Notes: generated by a model from the letters alone, not told the origin. A stretch of DNA of 64,000 nt from Palsa-504 sp963753195 (GCA_963753195.1 CAVWBH010000002.1:62001-126000); one strand, 5' to 3'; positions 43,150 to 51,874 are shown, numbered from the stretch's first letter. Numbers and translations: made by a program.

Positions 43150-43629
43150 CTAGCGCCCCTCGTGCTTGCGGCGGCGCCAGCGCCGGCGCGGCCGGGCGGA
43201 GTCCTCCTGGCCCATGGGCGGCGCCGGCGGGCGCGTGGCACGCCACCGGGCGACCAGCGCGTCGGCGTCCACCAGCCGCAGGTACACCGGCGGGCCCTCC
43301 GGGATGCGGCGCCACTGAATGATCTGCCGGTTGAGCTCCGCGGCGATCTCGCGGACCTGCTGCTCGGAGGGCAGCTCGTGGACCGACCCGGTCAGCCGTT
43401 CGACCTCCTTGCGCAGCCGGAGCGGGGTGGGCAGCAGATCATCCGCCGTCACGCCCTCCCGACGCAGCCAGTCCTGCAGCCAGGCCTGGGCCGCGTCGCC
43501 TGCGGCCCGCCTGGGCAGCGGCCGACCCGCACCGGGCAGGTCATCGAAGGCACCCCGCTGCGACGCCTCGTCGATCTGCTGGTCGATCCACGAGGTGAAG
43601 CTGAGGTTAACCGGCTTGCGTTCTGTCAT
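43150..43629 (-). CDS. DUF1992 (DnaJ-C28-like) protein
   Basis: The 159-residue protein carries the DUF1992 pattern FTSWIDQQIDEASQRGAFDDLPGAGRPLP followed by paired helices and a very basic Arg-rich tail (RPRRRWRRRKHEGR). No J domain is present, as in most bacterial members. Function is unknown. It lies between the Nudix gene (convergent) and the secreted DUF4232 gene upstream. Confidence 0.85.
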   Translation of the reverse strand: MTERKPVNLSFTSWIDQQIDEASQRGAFDDLPGAGRPLPRRAAGDAAQAWLQDWLRREGVTADDLLPTPLRLRKEVERLTGSVHELPSEQQVREIAAELNRQIIQWRRIPEGPPVYLRLVDADALVARWRATRPPAPPMGQEDSARPRRRWRRRKHEGR

Positions 43630-43682
43630 CGCGTGTCCCGCTTTTCACGGTACCCGCCGCAGCCGGCGGGCGGCCCGGGAGG

Positions 43683-45752
43683 TCAGCGATGGTGAATGAT
43701 GACCGGCACCACGGGCTTAGTCGGCGGGGCGGGCTTGGCCGGCGGCGCGGCCGGGGCGCAGGCGGGGCTGGCGTCGTTGGCCGCCTTGGCCTGATCGAGG
43801 TCGCCGTAGCCGTTCAGCACGCCGTCCCCGCCGGACCACTGCCACAGCAGGTCGCAGGCGGCCGGCTCGCTGGAGAACCACAGCGGGCTGGCGTGCGAGC
43901 CGGTGAACCCGGACGGGAAGTCCAGCTGGGCCTGCTCGTTGGTGAAGGTCCACTCGGCGGTGTTGGTGAGCTTCTCGCCGCCGAAGATGCCGGTCCACGA
44001 GCCGTAGGAGTCGCCGCCCGCGGAGTACACCCCGGCCAGGTAGGGCGAGTGACCGTCGATGTAGCTGGCGAACCCGGTCCAGGTGGCGAAGTCGATTTTT
44101 TCCGGGATGTAGCCGGCCCTGACCGTGCCGCCGCACGGGCCGTTCCAGACCGTGTTCCAGCCGTCCTCATCCGGGGGCACGCCGTTGTTCTCGATGTCGA
44201 AGAAGACGTAGCGGAAGTCGAAGACCTTGCCGCTCATGGCCTTCAGGGCCGCGGCGGCCTGCTGCTGGCCCCAGGCGGACGCCTCGGCGGCGGTCCCGTT
44301 GTAGTGCGGGTCGCGGCCAGGGCCGGCCGCGAACCAGTAGCCAGCCGCGCCCAGGCCGGTGCTGAACTTGACCACGTTGGCGGTGGCCATGTTGTAGTTG
44401 GCCTGGTTCCAGGCCAGCCCCGAGGTGCAGCCCTGCCAGTTCGTGAACGTGCCCACCTCCCCGATGTACTCCCCGTACGGGCCCGCGCTGCCGTTGGCGC
44501 AGCTGCCCCGGGGCTCGGTGTAGGGGCCGCTGCCGTTGCCGCAGGCCGTCGGGGCGGAGCTGTCGGTGCCGTAGTAGAAGCCGGTGCTGCTGGCCTGCGA
44601 CACCTCGGCGCCTTGCTGCGCGGCGTTCAGGGCCCCCCGGGCCAGGGCCACGACCTGGCCGGAGTTGCTCGGGACGAACGACAGCACCCGTGGGGCGCCG
44701 CAGATGCGGACCGGCTGGGCCAGCACCGCGGTCCGGCCGGTGCCGCTGACCGTGGCGGTCGGGAACACGGTCAGCGAGGTCACCTGCTGGCAGCTGGGCG
44801 GGCCGCTGCCCGCGGCGAACAAGGCGATGGAGACCGAGCCGCCGACCTGCAGGGTCAGCGCCGTGCTCTGGATGCTGCCGTGCTGATAGGTGGTGAGCAG
44901 GCTGCGCCCGGCCCGGGCTACAGCGCTGTCGGAGAAGATCTTGGCCACCTGCGTGCTGCCGCCCGCCATCTGCAGCTCGACCGTAGGCCAGCCCTCGGGC
45001 AGCACGCACGCGCTTCCGGCGTTACTGAGCCGCAGCTGGATGATGGACCCGTCGTGCTCGCTGGTGACGGAGGTGACCGCGGCGCGCAGGGCCGTGGCGG
45101 CGCAGGTGGCGGGTTCCGCGGCGGTGGCCGCAGCGAACGGCGACGACGTGCCGGGGTCGCTCAGGGCCTTGATGTCGTTAGTCAAGGTCTGCTCGGCGTA
45201 GAACGGGGACAGCCGCAGCTGGCCGCCCACGCACGGGGCGAACGAGCCACCGGGCTCGCGGACAGGCACCGCTCTGGCCGCCCCGGGCAGGGTCAGCCCG
45301 AGCGACCACCGGGTCACGCAGTGCGCCGGGGCGGTCGCGGACGTGGCCGTGACGACGGCACTGTTCCCGGGCGGCAGGACGATGCTCGCGACCTGGATGA
45401 CGGCCAGGTTGCTGGACGTCACGTCGCTGACCGTGGTGGGGATCGTTTTGCCGGCGGAGGTCCGGACGGCGATCCGCGGCCAGCCGCGCAAGTGGCACGA
45501 GGCCTGGGACGTGTTACGGAAAACGATATTCCAGGCCCGTTTTCCCATCCCCCGGTCCGGGTCACCCTCGATGGCCGCCGGGATGGTAATGCTCAGGTCG
45601 GCGGCCTGACAGGCGGCGGCGGCCGACTGGGCGGCGGCGGGAGCGGCCGAGGCCGGCTGGGCCGAGGCCAGTCCGGCGGCGAAGAGCAGGGCGGCCGCCA
45701 CGGCCGTCATCGCCCGCACGGCCACGGGCGGCGTGAGCGTGATTCGGGCCAT
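43683..45752 (-). CDS. Secreted DUF4232 protein with glycoside-hydrolase-like C-terminal domain
   Basis: The 689-residue protein has a Sec signal peptide (about residues 1-35, ending ASA) and two DUF4232-like beta domains, each with paired cysteines and a GWP motif (SCHLRGWPRIAV and ACVLPEGWPTVEL). From about residue 390 a TIM-barrel-like domain follows (TGFYYGTDSS..., FDIENNG as a possible acidic active site, AGVYSAGG), close in feel to DUF1906/GH25-like proteins. The C-terminus is Pro/Ala/Lys-rich. It is likely exported and may act on or near the cell wall. ATG 45752 was chosen; 45788 is possible. Enzyme activity is inferred. Confidence 0.78.
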   Translation of the reverse strand: MARITLTPPVAVRAMTAVAAALLFAAGLASAQPASAAPAAAQSAAAACQAADLSITIPAAIEGDPDRGMGKRAWNIVFRNTSQASCHLRGWPRIAVRTSAGKTIPTTVSDVTSSNLAVIQVASIVLPPGNSAVVTATSATAPAHCVTRWSLGLTLPGAARAVPVREPGGSFAPCVGGQLRLSPFYAEQTLTNDIKALSDPGTSSPFAAATAAEPATCAATALRAAVTSVTSEHDGSIIQLRLSNAGSACVLPEGWPTVELQMAGGSTQVAKIFSDSAVARAGRSLLTTYQHGSIQSTALTLQVGGSVSIALFAAGSGPPSCQQVTSLTVFPTATVSGTGRTAVLAQPVRICGAPRVLSFVPSNSGQVVALARGALNAAQQGAEVSQASSTGFYYGTDSSAPTACGNGSGPYTEPRGSCANGSAGPYGEYIGEVGTFTNWQGCTSGLAWNQANYNMATANVVKFSTGLGAAGYWFAAGPGRDPHYNGTAAEASAWGQQQAAAALKAMSGKVFDFRYVFFDIENNGVPPDEDGWNTVWNGPCGGTVRAGYIPEKIDFATWTGFASYIDGHSPYLAGVYSAGGDSYGSWTGIFGGEKLTNTAEWTFTNEQAQLDFPSGFTGSHASPLWFSSEPAACDLLWQWSGGDGVLNGYGDLDQAKAANDASPACAPAAPPAKPAPPTKPVVPVIIHHR

Positions 45753-46001
45753 GGTCGCTGTCTGCTTTCTCGCGCGCGAATAAGGCACGGCGTAACGATT
45801 ACGCGATCGGGGGAAAATTAGTAAATTCTTGAGATTTGCTCAGGTAATTCCCTTAGACCTGACGGCAGGTCCTGTTTTACCGTGCGGTCCCTTTCCGGGC
45901 GAGGCGACACGCCGGAGACCTGCCGGTTTGCGGCTATCCGTGGTCGGTGCGCCAACGTGCACGGTGAGTAATTGACCAATTGCAGTCTTTGGCGCGGTGT
46001 T

Positions 46002-47927
46002 TCAGGCGCCGGCCAGCCAGGCGAAGCCCCACGGCGGGAGCTCGATCCGGCCCGCGCTGATGCGCAGCTGACCGGTACTGGAGTGCACGTGCGCGGGGTC
46101 GTGCAGCCCGGCCCGGGCGATGATCCCGGCGTCGACCGACTGCGCCACGTCGCTGAAGTTGGTCAGGGCCAGGAACGGCGCGCTGCGCGGATGAGCCCGC
46201 CGGTAGGCCAGCACGCTGCGGTTTTCTCCTCGCAGGACCTCGGTGCTGCCACCCGAGCGCAGCGCCAGCACTGAGCACCGGGCAGCAGCCAGGGCCCGGA
46301 TCGCGGCGAATACCCGGCCCTCGATGCGGTCAGGATCATGCCGCCGGCCGGCCGCGGCCCAGTCCATGGCCGGCCGGTGCATCCACCGGTTGTCGTGCTC
46401 GTGCGCCGGGTCCCGGGCCCAGCCGGAATCGTTGCGCAGGGCCAGCTCGTCGCCCATGTAGATGAGCGGGAGGCCGCCGAAGGAGAAGGCCACGGCGTAC
46501 ATGGATTCCAGCCGGCGGATGGCGGCGGTGAGCGCGCCGGGGTCCCCGGTCGCCAGCGCGGCCTGGATGCCGCACAGCGACGCGGTCATGCCGGAGATGC
46601 GGGAGTCGCCGGTAGCCGGGTTGTCCTGGAACAGCGCGCCCCGTGAGAAGGAGCCGGGGAAGCGGCCGGCGTAGAAGCCGGACAGGAAACGGCGGTGGGC
46701 GGCGCCGTCGAGGCCGGCCGCGGCGGCGTCGGCGTCGGTCACCGCCCAGCCGATGTCGTCGTGGCAGCGCACGTAGGTGACCCAGGAGGTCGGCGCGGGC
46801 GCGGGGCGTCGGCGGGACAGCGCCGCCTCGGCCAGCCGTACGTCGCGGGTGGCCAGAGTCGACCAGAGCATGACCATGAGCTGGTTGTCGTAGGCCAGGT
46901 CGCACTCGGGACGGAACCGGTCGTGACCGCCCAGGTAGCCGACGAGCTGATCGGGGCTGACGATAGCCTCGGCCTTCAGGACCAGGCCCGGCGCGGCGAG
47001 CCGGGTCAGCGCGCGGAACGCCCGCAGCAGCAGGTGCGCCTCGGGCTGGTTCTGGCCGTCGGTGCCCATCCGCTTCCACAGGAACGGCACCGCGTCCAGC
47101 CGGAGCACGTCGATGCCGCGGTTGGCCAGGGCGAGCATGATGCCCTGCATGGCCCGGAAGGTGGCCGGGTTGGCGTAGTTCAGGTCCCATTGGTAGTGGT
47201 TGAAGGTGGTCCACACCCAGCCCAGGCCGGGAACCTCGGTGAAGCTGCCCGGCGCGGTGTCGGGGAACACTTCGGGCAGTGTGCGCTCATAGCGATCGGG
47301 TTCGGTCCGGTCCGGGTAGATCAGGTACATCTCGCGGTAGCCGGGCTCGCCGGCCAGTGCCTTGCGGGCCCATTCGTGCTCGGCCGCAGTGTGGTTGAGC
47401 ACCAGGTCGACGCACAGCACCATGCCGCGCTCGTGCAGGTCGCCGACCAGGCGCCGCAGATCGGCCATGGTGCCGAGACGGGGATCGACCGCGTCGTAGT
47501 CCGCTACCGCGTAGCCGCCATCGGCCTCGCCGTCGCGCGGCCGCAGCAGCGGCATCAGGTGCAGATAGGTGACGCCGAGCTCGGCCAGGTAGTCCAGGTG
47601 CTCGCGAACCCCGGCCAGCGAGCCAGCGAACCGGTCGGCGTAGCAGACGTAGCCGATCATCTCCGAGCGCTGGAACCAGGCCGGGTCGATCTCGCGCCGG
47701 CGGTCGAGCATCCGCAGCCGCGCCGGGCGGGTGGCCGCGGCCTCCAGCGCGTCCAGGACCAGGTCGGTCGCGAGCTGGCCCGGGTCGGTGACCGGGCCGT
47801 ACACCTGGGCGAGCGGCTCGGTGATATCGGCTGACAGTAGCTCCAGCCGGGTCAAGAACGCGTCCGCTTCGGTGCGGCCCAGCCGCGCCCGCGCCTCGCG
47901 CTCGACCCCGGGACCCCACTCGGGCAC
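46002..47927 (-). CDS. Amylosucrase-like GH13 enzyme
   Basis: The 641-residue protein is a GH13 alpha-amylase-fold enzyme with the amylosucrase N-terminal helical domain and the barrel opening MIGYVCYADRFAGSLAGV. It has DLVLNHTAAEHEWA, the nucleophile segment GIDVLRLDAVPFLWK, the acid/base in VLKAEAIV and CHDDIGW. Amylosucrases make alpha-1,4-glucan from sucrose; trehalose-synthase-like activity is the alternative. The GTG at 47927 follows AAGGAG by six bases and is preferred to the upstream GTG at 47966. The enzyme lacks a signal and should be cytosolic. Confidence 0.88.
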   Translation of the reverse strand: MPEWGPGVEREARARLGRTEADAFLTRLELLSADITEPLAQVYGPVTDPGQLATDLVLDALEAAATRPARLRMLDRRREIDPAWFQRSEMIGYVCYADRFAGSLAGVREHLDYLAELGVTYLHLMPLLRPRDGEADGGYAVADYDAVDPRLGTMADLRRLVGDLHERGMVLCVDLVLNHTAAEHEWARKALAGEPGYREMYLIYPDRTEPDRYERTLPEVFPDTAPGSFTEVPGLGWVWTTFNHYQWDLNYANPATFRAMQGIMLALANRGIDVLRLDAVPFLWKRMGTDGQNQPEAHLLLRAFRALTRLAAPGLVLKAEAIVSPDQLVGYLGGHDRFRPECDLAYDNQLMVMLWSTLATRDVRLAEAALSRRRPAPAPTSWVTYVRCHDDIGWAVTDADAAAAGLDGAAHRRFLSGFYAGRFPGSFSRGALFQDNPATGDSRISGMTASLCGIQAALATGDPGALTAAIRRLESMYAVAFSFGGLPLIYMGDELALRNDSGWARDPAHEHDNRWMHRPAMDWAAAGRRHDPDRIEGRVFAAIRALAAARCSVLALRSGGSTEVLRGENRSVLAYRRAHPRSAPFLALTNFSDVAQSVDAGIIARAGLHDPAHVHSSTGQLRISAGRIELPPWGFAWLAGA

Positions 47928-47991
47928 TCGCTGCTCCTTCTCCGGGCCGGCCGCTGAAGATCCCACCGTAGCGCCGGAGGTTATCCCCTAG

Positions 47992-48270
47992 TCAGCGGCG
48001 CCGGTAGACGACCGAGCGATGGCGGATGTCGAGGACAATGACAACTCGCTCCCTTTCGTCGATCTCGTACAGCACGCGCCATTCGTAGGCGAGACGAGCG
48101 CTATAAAGGCCGGCCAGCTCGGCACTGAGCGGGTTGCCGATACGGCGCGGCTCCCGCACAAGGGGCCCGGTGATGAATTCGGCAGCGGCCGTGGCGACGT
48201 CCAAGGGCAGCGGCGTAGCCAGGGCTCGCCGGGCGGGAGGCGCCATGGCCAGCTGATAAGCGCCGGTCAC
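47992..48270 (-). CDS. RelE/ParE-family toxin
   Basis: The 92-residue protein has the RelE fold pattern: PPARRALATPLPLDVATAAAEFI, then RIGNPLSAELAGLYSARLAYEWRVLYEIDE and the final strand VVIVLDIRHRSVVYRR with the basic tail. Such toxins cut mRNA on the ribosome. The start overlaps the stop of the preceding small gene (ATGA), the normal antitoxin-toxin coupling. Its antitoxin gene appears damaged, which makes toxin activity doubtful or unchecked. Confidence 0.85.
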   Translation of the reverse strand: MTGAYQLAMAPPARRALATPLPLDVATAAAEFITGPLVREPRRIGNPLSAELAGLYSARLAYEWRVLYEIDERERVVIVLDIRHRSVVYRRR

Positions 48271-48458
48271 GAAACCCTATGTCTGTTCAGCAGGTCGCGT
48301 ACTGCGTCGGTGCCGCAGACGATGTTGCCTTCCTGCACCGCCTGCCTGGCTTCGGCGAGCGCGCGGAGCGTCTCTGGATCCGCCTTGATCTCAGCCGTTC
48401 CCGCAGGGCCAGATAGGCCTCGATGACTCGGCCACGCTGCCGCCGCAGGCCACGCCAT
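48267..48458 (-). pseudogene. Truncated antitoxin (Phd/YefM-like) partner of the RelE toxin
   Basis: The last roughly 42 residues (TAEIKADPETLRALAEARQAVQEGNIVCGTDAVRDLLNRHRVS) are the C-terminal helix and toxin-binding part of a Phd-family antitoxin. Before it, VIEAYLALRE is in another frame, and the DNA-binding N-terminus is gone; the visible frame upstream of 48400 is antisense to a PIN-toxin fragment. The gene seems cut by recombination near 48420 and frameshifted near 48400. Translation from 48458 would give a 63-residue chimera. Confidence 0.6.
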
Positions 48459-48591
48459 CCACCTGGCCTCCGCGCTGGCGGTCCGGCGGGACCTGACTGC
48501 GTTCGTGGCCTACGACGAGGCGCTGCTCGCCGCGGCGGCCGACGCCGGCCTGCCGGTGGCCGCTCCGGGCCTGCCCCAATGGGCCGCCTGA
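48431..48591 (+). pseudogene. C-terminal fragment of a PIN-domain (VapC) toxin
   Basis: The plus strand reads AAAAGHAIHLASALAVRRD, then LTAFVAYDEALLAAAADAGLPV to a TGA at 48589. This is the C-terminal half of a PIN nuclease: the Asp/His-containing DAIHLASAL-type helix, here with A-I-H, and the TAFVAYDE strand. The N-terminal catalytic half is missing. It abuts the truncated antitoxin of the opposite strand, so two toxin-antitoxin loci were joined end to end. Confidence 0.6.
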
Positions 48592-48593
48592 GA

Positions 48594-48658
48594 TCGTGGA
48601 AGATCCGGGCTTCGTGGTAGATCCGGTGTACTGCAGTCCCCCTTTTTTACCACGAAGC
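48594..48658. repeat. Compound direct and inverted repeat (hairpin)
   Basis: TCGTGGAAGATCCGG (48594-48608) and TCGTGGTAGATCCGG (48612-48626) form an 18-bp-period direct repeat. GCTTCGTGGTA (48609-48619) pairs perfectly with TACCACGAAGC (48648-48658) around a 28-base loop that contains a run of six T. It could be a terminator, a small mobile repeat or an operator. Confidence 0.6.
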
Positions 48659-48740
48659 TCGAAAATACCTCGCAAATCTGGGCGTGGCCGGGGCAGGAAG
48701 CGGACGGGGGCGGACGGGGGCGGGGCAGTAGGCCGGCGGA

Positions 48741-48790
48741 GGCGGGGCGGGCGGGGCGGGCGGGGCGGACGGGGCGGGCCGGGGCGGGGA
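48741..48790 (+). other. G-run tract with quadruplex potential
   Basis: About 50 bases consist of runs of three to four G separated by one or two C or A (GGGGCGGGCGGGGCGGGCGG and similar). The G-rich strand is plus. It lies just beyond the 3' end of the minus-strand MerR gene (stop at 48813). More than four G3 runs are present, enough for a G-quadruplex. Confidence 0.6.
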
Positions 48791-48812
48791 GCAGGCAGAG
48801 CAGCAGGCTGGG

Positions 48813-49664
48813 TCACCGGTCGTTCCGCTTATCCAGATAGCCCGCCATCCGGTTGAACAAGCCTATGGCGCGCTGCAGGTCAGCGGAGGCGGGCGCGGGC
48901 GGCCCGGACGGGAGATCGCCCAGCACGGGGTCCAGGACAGGTGACAGCGCACGCGCCAGCTGGGTGCAGATCACGGCGGCGTCCCGGACGGCGGGCGGGT
49001 CGACGCTCCACAGCACCTCAAAGCGCCGTCCGGCGTCGGCGGCGCCCTCCTGCCCCGGGAACTCCCAGGCCGACACGAACGCGGAGTATTCCGGGGCCGC
49101 GCAGACCAGGAACCATTCCCGGCGCAACGGCGCGTCGGCGGGAATGCGGACGGTCAGCGGCGAGGCGTCCGGCCCGGAGGACTCGCCAAAGTCGGCGAAA
49201 ACGACCACCACGCGGGCGGTACGGGCCAGCTCCTTCCACCGCACGCTGGAGTAACGGTAGAAGCGCTCGTGCTGGAAGCCGGCGAACAGCGCCGCCTGCT
49301 CAGCCCGCGCGCAGCATTCGTCCTCTATAGCCCGGGTGAGGGCCAGCAGCGTGGCCTTGCTGAGCTCGGTGGGCACGAGGCCGGGATGACGGCGGCGCAG
49401 GGCGGCGAAAACGGACAGATCAGCTTCCGGCGTGCGGGCGGCCGCCTGGCCGATGGCGGCCTGCAGGCTCATGCCGGACGCCCGCAGCCGCAGGATCTCC
49501 GCGATGAGCGCGGGATCAGACTCCGCGTAACGGCGGTGCCCCCCGCCTTGCCGCTGCGGAGCCGGGAAACCATACCGGTCCTCCCAGCTGCGCAGCGTCG
49601 CGGCAGGCACGCCGGTACGTCGCGCCAGCTCGCCGATGGACAGGCCATCCTGCGGTCCGCTCAC
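48813..49664 (-). CDS. MerR-like regulator with DICT sensory domain
   Basis: The 283-residue protein has an N-terminal MerR winged helix (LSIGELARRTGVPAATLRSWEDRYGFP and GGHRRYAESD, residues 9-55) and a C-terminal DICT domain (about residues 110-235; FYRYSSVRWKELARTARVVVVFADFG, REWFLVCAAPEYSAFVSAWE), as in light- or redox-linked regulators of actinomycetes. The GTG at 49664 has GGGAGGG about ten bases upstream. An operator-like dyad lies at 49701. Its likely targets are itself and the cytochrome b gene at 50147. Confidence 0.85.
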   Translation of the reverse strand: MSGPQDGLSIGELARRTGVPAATLRSWEDRYGFPAPQRQGGGHRRYAESDPALIAEILRLRASGMSLQAAIGQAAARTPEADLSVFAALRRRHPGLVPTELSKATLLALTRAIEDECCARAEQAALFAGFQHERFYRYSSVRWKELARTARVVVVFADFGESSGPDASPLTVRIPADAPLRREWFLVCAAPEYSAFVSAWEFPGQEGAADAGRRFEVLWSVDPPAVRDAAVICTQLARALSPVLDPVLGDLPSGPPAPASADLQRAIGLFNRMAGYLDKRNDR

Positions 49665-49700
49665 GACAGCGCAGCCCTCCCTCCCCTCTTCACAACGCAG

Positions 49701-49710
49701 AGGTTTACCT
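49701..49710. promoter_or_regulatory. Operator-like dyad AGGT-TT-ACCT upstream of the MerR-DICT gene
   Basis: The dyad lies 37-46 bp before the MerR-DICT start next to TATATATA, in a 35-base segment that recurs at about 49992-50026 with only scattered transitions. Its partner copy (50008-50017) keeps the dyad by paired changes. Confidence 0.55.
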
Positions 49711-49993
49711 ATATATAACCCGAGTTGGGCCACCTTAGCGCGGCAGTCAGCTGGCGCCGATGATCACTGCCAGGAGTGGCGGAGGTCGCCGGGCCGGAGG
49801 TTGGCAGGCCGGGGTTGGCGGCCGTAAGGGCGTGCGGGTCGGCCTGGATCCCGATCCAGCTGATGACCGCCAGCGCTGTGAAGACGATGGTCAGGTGGCT
49901 TCGATGGAGTCGCGCGCACGGTAGTAGATGGGCCCGAGTCAGGGCGGCGACGGGTAGGCCATCCTGCGGTCCGTACCACGGCGCAGGCCCCAC
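49709..49993 (-). pseudogene. Mosaic relic: second MerR 5' end fused to a transposase-like fragment
   Basis: The minus-strand frame begins YGPQDGLPVAALTRAH, a decayed copy of the MerR-DICT N-terminus (SGPQDGLSIGELARRT), and the DNA AGGCCATCCTGCGGTCCG is identical in both. It then changes to RSHLTIVFTALAVISWIGIQADPHALTAANP, which resembles the C-terminal end of IS4/IS1634-type transposases. Neither part is complete. The stretch is therefore debris of a duplicated regulator and an insertion element. No terminal inverted repeats were found. Confidence 0.45.
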
Positions 49994-50007
49994 TCTTCAC
50001 GATGCAG

Positions 50008-50017
50008 AGATTTATCT
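50008..50017. promoter_or_regulatory. Second operator-like dyad AGAT-TT-ATCT upstream of qcrB
   Basis: This lies in the repeated segment (about 49992-50026) that matches the MerR-DICT promoter. Compared with 49701-49710 the left arm has G to A and the right arm C to T, so base pairing symmetry is preserved. It sits about 130 bp before the cytochrome b start, beside TATATATG. Confidence 0.5.
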
Positions 50018-50146
50018 ATATATGATGTTTAGGTATGGGACGCCCGGACACCGCGAGCAGGACAAGTGCCCGCCGTCACCGCAACAGGAGAAGCGCAATG
50101 CGCTGCGGAGCAACGAGAAGGACTGAGCCCTAGCGGGAGGCCAGTA

Positions 50147-51874
50147 GTGAGCGATGACACCTTCGAGGTCCCGAGGGCGCTGAGCGGGACGGGCTCGTGG
50201 CTGGATGACCGGTTTCACGGGGCACGCGGCCTGCAGGTCTTCATGCGCAAGGTGTTTCCCGACCACTGGTCGTTCATGCTGGGCGAGATCGCGCTGTGGT
50301 CGTTCGTCATCCTGCTGCTGACCGGCACGTTTCTGTCGCTGTTCTTCACCCCGTCAATGGCACCGGTCGTTTACCACGGGTCGTACACCAAGCTCGACGG
50401 CGTCACCATGAGCCAGGCCTACCAGTCCACGCTGAACATCAGCTTCGACATCCGCGGCGGCCTGCTCATGCGGCAGATCCACCACTGGGCGGCCGACCTG
50501 TTCATGGTCGCGATCATGGCGCACATGCTGCGGGTGTTCTTCACCGGTGCTTACCGCAAGCCGCGTGAGATCAACTGGCTGATCGGCATCGCGCTGTTCA
50601 CCCTCGGCCTGCTGGAAGGGCTGATGGGCTATTCACTGCCGGACGACCAGCTGTCCGGCGCGGGGCTGCGGGTGCTGGAGGGGGTGCTGCAGGGCATCCC
50701 GATCGTCGGGACGTACCTGGCGTTCTTCTTGTTCGGCGGGCCGTTCCCGGGGACCGCGATCATCCCGCGGATGTACATCATCCACGTGCTGCTGATCCCC
50801 GGGCTGATCCTGGCCCTGATCACCGCGCACCTGTTCATCATGGTGCACCAGAAGCACACCCAGATGCCGGGCCGGGGCCGCACCGAGCGCAACGTGGTCG
50901 GCCAGCCGTTCTTCCCCTACTTCATGGCCAAGGGCGGCGCCTGGTTCTTCTTCATCTTCGCCGCCCTGGCCCTGCTGGCCACCTTCGCCCAGATCAACCC
51001 GATCTGGCTCTACGGCCCGTACACGCCGCTCGCCATCTCCTCCGCCTCCCAGCCTGACTTCTACATGGGGCTGCTCGAAGGATCGTTGCGGATCATGCCT
51101 GCGTGGGAGTGGAACTTCCTCGGGCACACCATCGCGTTCAGCGTGCTGATCCCGTTCGCGGTACCGCTGACCGTGGTCCTCGGCGGCGCCGCGTTCTGGC
51201 CGTTCTTCGAACGATGGGCCACCGGAGATAAGGCCATTCACAACGTCAACGACCGGCCGCGAAACGCGCCGATCCGCACCGCCACCGGAATGGCGGTGGT
51301 GACGTTCTACGGGGTGATGTGGATCGAGGGCGCGAACGACGTCATCGCCGATAACTTCTCGATCCCGCTATACACGATCACCTGGATCGCCCGGGTGATG
51401 GTGTTCGTCGGCCCCGCGATCGCGTTCGTGGTTACCCGTCGTATCTGCCTGGCCTTGCAGCGTAAGGACCGGGGCGAGCTTGAGCACGGTTATGAGTCGG
51501 GCATCATCAGGCAGCTGCCCAACGGCGGGTTCGTCGAGATGCACCGGCCACTAGATGAGGAGGCGCGGGCGGTGCTCGAGGCGAAGGAGGTGCCCGCGCT
51601 ACTGCCCGCACCCGGCACCGAGGATGAGAACGGGGTGCCCGCGCCGCAAACTGGCGGCCCGCTGGGCCGCGCCCGGGCCATCGCCAACCGCGCGTTCGCG
51701 GAGACGGTCGTGGTCGAGGCGGACGGGCACGGCAACGGGCACGGGAACGGGCACAGCCCGAGCGGCAACGGGTACGGGACGGCCAGCGACGGCCATGCGG
51801 CAGCCGGATCAGCCCGCCCGGCGCAGCTTGCTCCGGGCCGCGGCCCGGAGCAGGACCCTCCCGGCGGCTCGTAG
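50147..51874 (+). CDS. qcrB: Cytochrome bc complex cytochrome b subunit, solitary paralogue
   Basis: The 575-residue protein is an actinobacterial QcrB: helices with the heme ligands in RQIHHWAADLFMVAIMAHMLR and HVLLIPGLILALITAHLFIMVHQKHTQ, the PDDQLSGAGLRV loop, and the conserved PDFYMGLLEGSLRIMPAWEW segment. It oxidises menaquinol within the membrane. No qcrC, qcrA or oxidase gene adjoins, so it is an extra copy outside the usual operon. The C-terminal 100 residues are hydrophilic and end in a Gly/His/Asn repeat (GHGNGHGNGH). GTG 50147 has GGGAGG six bases upstream. Confidence 0.9.
   Translation: MSDDTFEVPRALSGTGSWLDDRFHGARGLQVFMRKVFPDHWSFMLGEIALWSFVILLLTGTFLSLFFTPSMAPVVYHGSYTKLDGVTMSQAYQSTLNISFDIRGGLLMRQIHHWAADLFMVAIMAHMLRVFFTGAYRKPREINWLIGIALFTLGLLEGLMGYSLPDDQLSGAGLRVLEGVLQGIPIVGTYLAFFLFGGPFPGTAIIPRMYIIHVLLIPGLILALITAHLFIMVHQKHTQMPGRGRTERNVVGQPFFPYFMAKGGAWFFFIFAALALLATFAQINPIWLYGPYTPLAISSASQPDFYMGLLEGSLRIMPAWEWNFLGHTIAFSVLIPFAVPLTVVLGGAAFWPFFERWATGDKAIHNVNDRPRNAPIRTATGMAVVTFYGVMWIEGANDVIADNFSIPLYTITWIARVMVFVGPAIAFVVTRRICLALQRKDRGELEHGYESGIIRQLPNGGFVEMHRPLDEEARAVLEAKEVPALLPAPGTEDENGVPAPQTGGPLGRARAIANRAFAETVVVEADGHGNGHGNGHSPSGNGYGTASDGHAAAGSARPAQLAPGRGPEQDPPGGS

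Noticed and set aside
43689..45821. A 710-codon plus-strand open frame
   Set aside because: Composition (Gly/Arg/Val/Ala) and the exact overlap with the secreted DUF4232 protein mark it as a shadow.
45753..46001. A c-di-AMP (ydaO) riboswitch upstream of the secreted cell-wall-type protein
   Set aside because: Such riboswitches often precede wall hydrolases in actinomycetes, but the conserved core sequences were not found on the minus strand.
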